Assembly: GCA_001275005.1 (NCBI GenBank)
Contig: JWZX01003006.1
Location: 1-16,036 of the forward strand
Direction of reading: 5' to 3'
DNA from: Chrysochromulina tobinii
Lineage: Eukaryota > Haptophyta > Prymnesiales > Chrysochromulinaceae
DNA: 16,036 nt
The position numbers were made by a program, and so were the translations under genes. Of this stretch, positions 1 to 6,373 are shown piece by piece. Positions within the stretch are counted from its first letter, which is position 1; every line of letters begins with the position of its first letter. The notes under the pieces are model-generated. The model worked only from the letters and a program-made list of their open reading frames with translations, did not search any database and had not been told where the DNA came from.

Positions 1-62
1 CGGCCCGGGGGGCGGGGGCGCGGCGCGGGCCGCGCGCGCGCCGGCGCGCGGCCGCGGGCGCG
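1..62. other. GC-only low-complexity tract at the window edge
   Basis: The first 60 or so bases are almost entirely G and C, with runs of alternating GC and two NotI-like cores. No reading frame or RNA is supported here. From about 63 to 204 the composition is more normal but no frame is convincing. It could be a CpG-rich promoter flank of a gene lying to the left, or simply low-complexity spacer. Confidence 0.5.
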
Positions 63-204
63 ACGAACCGCACACCGCACACAGTAGGTACACGCCCGGA
101 CGACCGCGACGCAGTCGAACGCCAGTCGATCCAGATCGTCGACCGGCGCGGCGTATGCGTACCCACACACTCAACAAAACCAGCTGCTGTATCTTACCAG
201 CTAA

Positions 205-612
205 ACAGACAATGTATACCTCCCGACCCTTGATCAATTAAATTGTGGAAATGAGGAGCGGAAGTTAAATGATGCTTCGCGTGTTTTCCCGAGGCGGGCA
301 GCGTACCGACGTCTCGAGAGTAGATCGATCTGCAGCGCCGTCGCGCGTGACGAGCGGGAGATCGGGTCGTGCAATGATGTCGGCTCGCACAGGGGTTCGA
401 GTCGCCTCTCTCTCGTCGATAGCTTAGATGACATGGTAGATGACAATGAAGCTGACTTTGAAGACGACGTCAGCAGATTTGTCTTGCTTGTGGATGTGAA
501 TTCTGCGTCATCACTGGGCTGCAGCCAGTTCACAATCCGCGTGGTCGACTCATTTGATGAACTCGTCCGCGGCTGCGGGAAGAATCGAGCCCGCTCGCGC
601 GCCAGGTGCTGA
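205..612 (+). other. Possible coding fragment with degenerate VDSxDELV repeats
   Basis: Plus frame 1 is open from the stop at 202-204 to the TGA at 610-612. It reads as plausible acidic protein: the motif VDSLDDMVDD is followed about 41 residues later by VDSFDELVRG. A weaker relative lies at about 631-670 (TLDERLEVE), and a clear one near 895-933 (DESLDELVRG), so related units extend past the stop codon. There is no good start codon near the 5' end; the first in-frame ATG is at 433. I do not recognise the family. The stop codons and lack of a start suggest exons of an unannotated gene or a decaying repeat protein. A 297-residue frame on the opposite strand over the same DNA is serine/arginine-rich and looks like a shadow. 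Confidence 0.25.
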
Positions 613-940
613 TCGTGTAGGCTGAGTACCATCTCGTGGACACTAGATGAGAGGCTCGAGGTAGAGCTTGCAAACGTCTGGCGGTCTTCGGCGCGGTACT
701 GGCTCGCGGGCGCTGTGGCAGGGCGCAGTTGCTGCTGCGGTATAATTTGGCTGCGGTAGGCAATGCTGCCCCCAAATGGTGAGCGGCGGGCAGAACCTGC
801 CACCCATTGGCTGTCGTGTAGTGATGAACGCGACATCCACGCTGACGCTTCTAGGACGCCGTCCTTGCCAGTACCGAGCTGGAGCCAATGCGCAACCTGC
901 CTGGACGAGTCACTTGACGAGCTCGTCCGCGGACGCAACG
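411..940 (+). repeat. Diverged repeat units, 3-4 copies
   Basis: DNA around 534-575 (GTCGACTCATTTGATGAACT, followed by CGTCCGCGG) and around 895-935 (GACGAGTCACTTGACGAGCT, followed by CGTCCGCGG) is clearly related. So are 411-445 and 634-667, which share TAGATGA and GTAGA blocks. Spacing is irregular (about 123, 100 and 260 bp), so this is an old, degenerate array and not a fresh tandem duplication. The units can be read as protein on the plus strand (see the fragment at 205-612). Confidence 0.45.
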
Positions 941-1016
941 TTCGCGGACTGTTGCGTGCGGATGCGCACATCCCTTGCGACATCGGACTTTTTGCGATTC
1001 GGAGAAAACTACCGTA

Positions 1017-1036
1017 CCGGTACAGTACTGTACCGG
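1017..1036. repeat. 20 bp perfect palindrome beside dispersed element copy A
   Basis: CCGGTACAGTACTGTACCGG equals its own reverse complement. It sits directly upstream of the first copy of the dispersed element. Related TACCGGTACTG motifs, arranged as a direct repeat, precede copy B at 2343-2365. The motif TACCGGTA recurs at the start of copies A and D. Confidence 0.8.
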
Positions 1037-1037
1037 G

Positions 1038-1119
1038 TACCGGTAAAAAGACACCGGGGGGAGCCGGGACACACACGGGACATGGGACAAACACGGGGAG
1101 CCGAACCTCACAACCATCC
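1038..1119 (+). repeat. Dispersed element, copy A
   Basis: Positions 1038-1082 are identical over 45 bp to 2762-2806 (copy D): TACCGGTAAAAAGACACC, then a G6 run, AGCCGGG and an ACAC-rich stretch. The right end, GAACCTCACAACCATCC at 1103-1119, is identical to 2864-2880. The interior is shorter than in copy D. No protein is supported. Relatives lie at 2373 (B), 2502 (C), 2556 (partial) and 2762 (D). Confidence 0.85.
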
Positions 1120-1801
1120 CAACCCACCGACGCATCCGCCGACCCGCGCGACCGCGGGACGACCGAATCCGCGGCCGACTCAACGGCCGCAGCCGCCGGA
1201 GCCGACCGCTCCTCGCGGCCGACTCAGACCGGAGGCCGCCCCTAGGCCGCCCCCTGCAAACCCTGTACCGGTACCGTCGGCGACGCCTACCGCGGATAAC
1301 GCTCATATTCGATTTTCGACCCGGTCGTGGTGCGTGCGGCGCTCTGTGTACTGTGACTCATCTCCGATCAGTTCACAGTTGAGAGTTGTACGTTGTCGCA
1401 ACGACCAACGTGAATCGCTCCCGCGAGTCCCGACCGAAGTTCGCAGCGGCGGGGTCCGGATGCATACCCCGGTACTAGGATGCATACATGCATTGATACC
1501 GGGTATACACGCAACAGTCCGCGGATGTTGTGTCCGCGGCCATGTCTCACTGTTCCGGCCTATTCCGGCCCGGCCCCGTTGGCCCTGCCGCGGCACGTTA
1601 GCGGCACGTCGCATCCGCTCCTGTCCGCGAACGCTCCTGACTACAGCTTCACCTTGCCAGTCGAAGCTCATCTATAGATGAACTGCCGCAAGCTGACGAT
1701 TCGGGTGCATCTGGGGCTCTGAGGTCTGTGGAGCTGTCCCGAGACCGCACGGCTCTCTTGGATTCCTGGCCGAACGATGAGCTCCCAGCGCTTAATGAAG
1801 C
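1120..1801. other. Gene-poor spacer
   Basis: Arginine/proline-rich frames run through a CG-rich stretch (1120-1260) on both strands and look like composition artefacts. Near 1457-1510 the decamer GGATGCATAC occurs twice, along with partial inverted matches around CCGGTA/TACCGGGTA. I see no gene or RNA that I would support. The last 100 bp or so may be the 3' end of the TIR-like gene's transcript. Confidence 0.4.
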
Positions 1802-2200
1802 TTATTTGAGCTTATTGAAGATTCGTTCAGCGATTTGCTCTGCGTCTTCTCCCTGGTCGATGTACTTGCCCATGCTGCAGTACTTGCAATGCGCCTTCGC
1901 GTAGCGCTCCTCCATCTGGCATCCATCCGATTGGAAGTAGCCTTGATCTTCCGAGTCGAAGAGCACGACGAGGTCGGATGTCTCTGCCATGTCTTTCCAG
2001 TACAGAAACCACTCTTGGTAGTTGGCGCTGTGGGTGCCCTTCGCCTGGGTGCAATCAACATGCACGAACTTCCCGTTGGCGGAACCATGGCGCATCTCGA
2101 CTTTGATGCCCTGTCGCTCGAGACCCGTTTTAACGCGAGCCACCAGAGGGTTGCCTCCGGCGCCGGAGGTCTGCTTATATGAGAAGGTAATAAGGGTCAT
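1802..2200 (-). CDS. Small TIR-like domain protein
   Basis: The gene encodes 132 residues and starts at the ATG at 2200. It has the layout of a stand-alone TIR-type (flavodoxin-like) domain. A first beta strand LITFSYK is at 3-9. A helix with VARVKTGLERQG is at 20-31, then strand IKVEMRHG at 32-39. A W-x3-W pair is at 64-68, the strand SDLVVLF at 75-81, and then SDGCQMEERYA at 91-101. The last motif matches the TIR pattern in which S/C-x-x-E supplies the catalytic glutamate (E97 or E98 here). TIR domains signal by assembly or hydrolyse NAD+; which of these applies cannot be told from sequence. At about 130 residues it is domain-sized with no partner domain, membrane segment or signal peptide. 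It lies divergently from the ADP-ribosyltransferase gene at 3056. It could instead belong to a related SEFIR or nucleoside deoxyribosyltransferase-like fold. Confidence 0.6.
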   Translation of the reverse strand: MTLITFSYKQTSGAGGNPLVARVKTGLERQGIKVEMRHGSANGKFVHVDCTQAKGTHSANYQEWFLYWKDMAETSDLVVLFDSEDQGYFQSDGCQMEERYAKAHCKYCSMGKYIDQGEDAEQIAERIFNKLK

Positions 2201-2342
2201 GCTCTCATCTGCCTGCGGTTATTGCGAGAATGCAGATTGGCAAGTTACGCCACGCGCAAGCTGTGCGGGGGCAGGGCCATGCGGTGCAGGAGTGCAGGAC
2301 CCACATGAACTTCCGAGCTTCCGACTCGAATAGCGAGCGACG

Positions 2343-2433
2343 TACCGGTACTGTACCGGTACTGAACGCGTTCACCGGGGGGAGCCGGGTCACACACGGT
2401 ACACACGCGGGACACGCGGGCGCACAAGGGCAC
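2343..2433 (+). repeat. Dispersed element, copy B, with TACCGGTACTG direct repeat
   Basis: TACCGGTACTG occurs twice in tandem just after 2342. CACCGGGGGGAGCCGGG starts at 2373 and runs into an ACAC/GGGACAC-rich tail resembling copies A and D. The left flank of A and D (GGTAAAAAGA) is replaced here by CTGAACGCGTT. The copy is diverged. Confidence 0.65.
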
Positions 2434-2501
2434 ACGGATCACACCGACGAAGCACCTCACGTTCCGGTTCAAAGACACCGTTCACGTTAAGTTGTCATCC
2501 A

Positions 2502-2576
2502 GGGGGGAGCCGGGACACACACGGGACACACACGGGACACAGACGGGACCGATTCAAAAACACCGGGGGGAGTCGG
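2502..2576 (+). repeat. Dispersed element, copy C plus partial copy
   Basis: GGGGGGAGCCGGGACACACA starts at 2502 and is followed by three GGGACACA-type units. A second short head (AAAACACCGGGGGGAGTCGG) lies at 2557-2576. These are truncated relatives of copies A and D and probably reflect nested or repeated insertion, or local duplication. Confidence 0.65.
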
Positions 2577-2761
2577 TAATGCCATATTGGCGGATTGATG
2601 CAATCAGAAACACCTGAGCTCCTGTGCATCTTGGCGGGGGAGGAGGGTTTGGGGGTGAGGAGGGGGTCTGTGAAGTTGTCTGTGAAGTCCACCTGTGTCT
2701 CACTCTTTGGCCTGTATTGTATTCACGGTCGTGCCGCTTACGTGTGTACATACCGACAGTA

Positions 2762-2882
2762 TACCGGTAAAAAGACACCGGGGGGAGCCGGGACACACAC
2801 GGGACACACGGGACACGCGGACGCACAAAGGCACACCCTTGAAGGCACACAGACCACACAGACGAACCTCACAACCATCCAG
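2762..2882 (+). repeat. Dispersed element, copy D, with intron-like ends
   Basis: This is the most complete copy. It has the 45 bp head identical to copy A and an ACAC-rich middle with GGGACACGCGGACGCACAAA. It ends in GAACCTCACAACCATCCAG. Read on the plus strand, the segment 2767-2882 starts GTAAAAAG and ends CCAG, like a 116 bp spliceosomal intron. It stops 9 bp before an ATG at 2892 that opens a plausible N-terminal frame for the downstream gene. It may be a 5'-UTR intron or merely an insertion. Confidence 0.6.
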
Positions 2883-3055
2883 TATACTGTGATGAAGTCC
2901 GCGGAGTGCGGAGGGCAGCTCATGGACGAGCGGCGCATCGGCACCCCGGCGGCGGCCGCCGCTGCCGAGAAGGTGGAGGACCACAACGACGACTTGCCCG
3001 ATCCCCTCGACTTACCTGCAGAAACTTCACCCGTTCCCCCCATGGGACAGACAAA

Positions 3056-5320
3056 ATGCGTCAATTCCTGGGCAGGCCTGTCTCTCAAGATGTTGCGGCG
3101 TACCTCGACGCGCAACGAGTGCCGCTCGAGACGTCCATTCAGGAGGCGATCAATCACGTCCTTGAGCAGCAGCCGCCGGACGCCGTGCAAGAGGTCGCTT
3201 TGCGACTTCTAAAGGGCCGCGAGCAGAATGTCTTGGCGGCTGTCAAGTGTGACTCAATTGGCGATGCAGAGCAGCTACGTGTGATCATTCATCATGCGCA
3301 AAGAATCATCTCAGAGTCTCGTTCTGCCCTGCGAGCATCTTTGCCAAGGGGCACTGCGAAGGAGCGCTCCCGGTATCTGGAGACACTCGCAGACTGTCTC
3401 GGGCCGAAGCCTAAAGGCAAAACTTGGGAGGATGAGTGGGAGTCGCTTCGCTGCGAGTCTCATCGCATTTCGCCGGGCAAGGACGTCGATCCAAGTTGGA
3501 GCGACGCTCAGCTCCTGGAGTACGTCCGTACTCACAACACGGTGCAAGCCTTCCAGTCGAGATTTAGGCAAGGTAGTGTTGACACGCTGATGAGGCGCGA
3601 ATGGCCAGAGGAAGCGGCGCGCACATACGCTATGCTCAGCGTGTGCTCCGGGCCGATCGCTCGAGCACTTCAGGAGCGTGACGCTTGCTACGCCGCCAGC
3701 ACGTATGCCCTCTGCCAATCGCTCTGGGACGGTCGTCGAACGGAGGAGCCGCCGCCTCCGATGCTCTACCGTCACCTTCAAGGCAAGATGGGACTGACGG
3801 AGATCGACCCAGGATGGTCCGAGCTCACGATCCCGGACATCCATGGCTTCTGTGGCCTCGTGAGCAACGGGATCACCCCCGGCGACTGCGACCCACTCAA
3901 CTTCGGCGTCGGCGGATACATGCGACGCTTTCAGCGCGGCACAGATCCGCCCGAGTACATTGTCGAGAACTCGGATATTGTGGGCTTCATCTCGAGCGCT
4001 TCGGACGAGCTTGGGGCCCATTCGGCCGTGCTCACGTACACCGACTACACGGGCGCGTTCCCTCCGAAGACCCTCTTCCGTCTGCAGCGGATCATACCCC
4101 CGGGCGAATGGATGGCACCGAATGGGGTCTACCCTCTGCAGCGTCTTCTGGTCGTGACGGCTACGTACATGCCTCCGCGGTGCAACAACACAAGAGGTGG
4201 CGGGACTGAAGTCAATGGCAAGATGTGCGCGCGTGTCACGACCTTGAGCTACGGCAGTCGAGCCGATTACATCCGTGGCCTGAACGACGTGATCGCCCAG
4301 CCAGTACTCACCATGGAGCAGGAATGTGGCCGGCAGATGGAATGGCAAGACCAGAAGGGCGTCAGATACAGCTTGCAACGGGAATGGGCATATATTAATG
4401 GACCAGCAGAGCCCAAGGAGGGCTGCACAGCAGGCACGCGAGATGCAAGGAATCGTGGCAAGCTGCCCAGCGATTTCCAGGCCCAGACCAACGCATTTAT
4501 TCGCGAGCGCAGCGCCGACGCCACCACACGCCACTGTGTGGTCCTCGACCCCTCCCGGATGGAGATGAATCTGGAGGAGGTGCTGGCGATCCGGCTGTAC
4601 AGTGGCCCAGCGTATCAGCCCATCAATGAGTTCTTGCGCCAGGTGTCCAGACTGAGCGGCGCCTTCCGTGAGGAGCTCATCCACCATCCAGGCCTCACAT
4701 TCAGTGCGACTGTGGGTCATCTATGCTCAGGCATACGAAAGCTCTCGGCGATCACTAGCGAGGAAGAGGCCACCCGGCCCCTCTTTCGGGGCGTACGCGG
4801 CGAGTTGCCCCACGAGTTTTGGCACCCCGACGAGCAGGGGATTGTGTGTGCTGTCGACATGGCCTTCATGTCCACCTCCAAGAATCGCAGCACTCCCCTT
4901 GGGTACATGGGCGAAGGCAAGAATGTGCTCTGGGAGCTGGAGCCGGTGCAAGAGAGCGACGGTGGGCTACACATCGGCGCGGATATCTCTGCCCTCTCAC
5001 AATTCGAAGCCGAGGAGGAGATGTACTCGCATACAGAATCGAACCCAGTCGCACGAAATCGCACCATGTAGCACGCGCGCCACATGACGCACTCACCCTT
5101 CTGCGATTCACTGCCGTGTTGCAGTGTCTTTCCCCCCTTTACAATGTTGCAAGTGCTCCATGGGGCAATCAATGGGGCAATCAGCTCCTCGAGGAAACGC
5201 CCACGGAGCATGAAGAGCGGTGACACCGGCCAGCTCGATGCAGAATGGGAGACAGTTGTGAGCGACGAGCAGGCTTCAAAGGCATTTGTAGCGATCCGGG
5301 TGCGTCCAAGGATTCATTAG
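3056..5320 (+). CDS. DPY30-like domain / mono-ADP-ribosyltransferase protein (2 exons)
   Basis: Exons 3056-5022 and 5125-5320 give 720 residues. Residues about 8-54 (PVSQDVAAYLDAQRVPLETS onward) resemble a DPY30/RII-alpha docking helix pair. Residues 230-375 hold a second globular block ending LQRLLVVTATYMPP. Residues 505-666 are an ADP-ribosyltransferase domain of the R-S-E class. They show LFRG with R578, FMSTS at 604-608, and SQFEAEEE at 648-655, the Glu-x-Glu that binds and activates NAD+. Unspliced, the frame runs on into a non-homologous tail and stops at 5071. With the intron removed it reads EEEIVFPPFTMLQV, the usual end of this fold. The 5' end is uncertain. The frame stays open to an upstream ATG at 2906, but those residues look like noise, and an ATG at 2892 in another frame reads better. 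The enzyme probably modifies protein arginines or another target; substrate unknown. I am confident of the fold, less of activity. Confidence 0.72.
5023..5124 (+). other. Intron of the ADP-ribosyltransferase gene (102 bp)
   Basis: The donor GTACTCGC follows ...GAGGAGAT. The acceptor GTGTTGCAG precedes TGTCTTTCC. Splicing is in phase 2 and converts an aberrant C-terminus into the family-typical E-E-E-I-V-F-P-P. The length is a multiple of three but the intron contains an in-frame stop at 5069-5071, so retention truncates the protein right at the catalytic Glu motif. Confidence 0.75.
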
Positions 5321-5355
5321 GCTCGCGGTGCAAAGGTCGTAGCCAGTACGTAGGT

Positions 5356-5397
5356 TCTGTACTAGCTGCTGCTGCTCTGTACTAGCTGCTGCTGCTG
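5356..5397 (+). repeat. 20 bp tandem duplication with CTG runs
   Basis: TCTGTACTAGCTGCTGCTGC occurs twice head to tail (5356-5375 and 5376-5395) without mismatch, and is followed by TGG. The repeat contains a short CTG microsatellite, a common source of slippage. It lies just downstream of the stop at 5318-5320, within the likely 3' UTR. Confidence 0.85.
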
Positions 5398-5866
5398 GAG
5401 CGATGAGGTCGATTGGGCGGCAGCGCAAGGCCACAGCACAGTTGGGCGTGGGCGATCGAGACGGCGGCGGCGGCGGCGGCCTCCGGCTGCGACAAACTCC
5501 GCCGGGCAAGCTGCAGCGGTCTTCTGTGGTGTGGGCCCGGTCGTCCGGAGCGCCACACGATGAGCCCGAGGAGGTGCAGCCAGCCGTTTTATCGGTACCG
5601 CCGCCGACCGGACCGGGACGAGTGACGGGCCTACGGTACAGGCGTAGCTACTAGGGTGCCGCCGCCCGAACGCCGGACGGAGGCGGACGCCATACAAGTG
5701 CTTCGATCTGTGGACTGCTTGCGCAAATGCCGTGCAGTTGCACGAGAGCGGAGAGCGAGAAGTCCAGTAGAGACACCTCCGTGACACAGATGCGGAGTAG
5801 AATCTCAAAGTAGAATCTAGAAACAAAGTACTCCAACCACGGCTTTCGAGTTTCGTATTACCGGGT

Positions 5867-5886
5867 ATACGATAATATTATCGTAT
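5867..5886. repeat. 20 bp AT-rich perfect palindrome
   Basis: ATACGATAATATTATCGTAT is self-complementary. It is embedded in AT-rich DNA (TTTCGTATTACCGGGTATAC upstream, GTCGTACAC downstream) within an otherwise GC-rich region. It could form a cruciform or be a dyad binding site. No adjoining gene start supports a regulatory role. Confidence 0.7.
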
Positions 5887-6373
5887 GTCGTACACAACGC
5901 GTTGCACACTCGTGACTCGACTTCTCAAACCCGGACCCGCGTCCGCCGCGGGTTGGAGCGCCGGCGGGTCGGTTCGGGCCGCATCTGTGGGTGCTCTTAA
6001 GACTTAACGAGTCGAGTCGTTCCCGCGATCGTCCGATCTCGGACGACTTCGATTTTCGTGATAACGCCAATCGCAATCCGCCGGACCGACGTTAGCCGCT
6101 CGCGCGGTTCCGGGTTACCGTCCGTAGACCGGGTAGAGCCGTTACCGATACCCGTTGCATATATTGAGCCCGATGACGATGAAAAATGATGTCGGCGGTG
6201 TGCATCCCGCCGGTGCATAATAATCGGTGCCGGTAGGCCTCTCGGGTACGATATGCGAAAACTCGACGCGATGGAGCACGCGAGGCACGAACAGAAAGCA
6301 CTTTCCACTTAGCACGCGCCTCCGTTTCGCCGCGTTTCTGTTTCGTGTCCTCGGGCGTGGACTTTTGCCACTA

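Larger units (their letters stand above)
5321..6373. other. 1 kb spacer with simple repeats, no supported gene
   Basis: A GGC run lies at about 5464-5482 in an arginine/glycine-rich frame (5403-5654) that looks compositional. From about 5820 the DNA becomes AT-richer and holds a palindrome (see 5867-5886). The 3' ends of the ADP-ribosyltransferase gene (plus) and the AP2 gene (minus) converge here, so it probably contains both 3' UTRs and polyadenylation sites. I see no RNA gene. Confidence 0.45.

Noticed and set aside
388-405. GGGGTTCGAGTC, resembling a tRNA T-loop / B box
   Set aside because: The T stem does not pair fully, and no A box, anticodon arm or acceptor stem can be built around it.
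234-1127. A 297-residue minus-strand frame
   Set aside because: It is serine/arginine-rich, runs across the dispersed element and its palindrome, and has no domain. The plus-strand reading of the repeat units is more protein-like.
3311-4720. A 469-residue open frame on the minus strand opposite the transferase gene
   Set aside because: It lacks recognisable domains, while the plus frame over the same DNA holds the docking and ADP-ribosyltransferase motifs. GC-rich DNA commonly leaves the antisense frame open.
5403-5654. An 83-residue plus-strand frame downstream of the transferase gene
   Set aside because: It is built on a GGC run with arginine/proline bias and no domain; it is likely 3' UTR or spacer.
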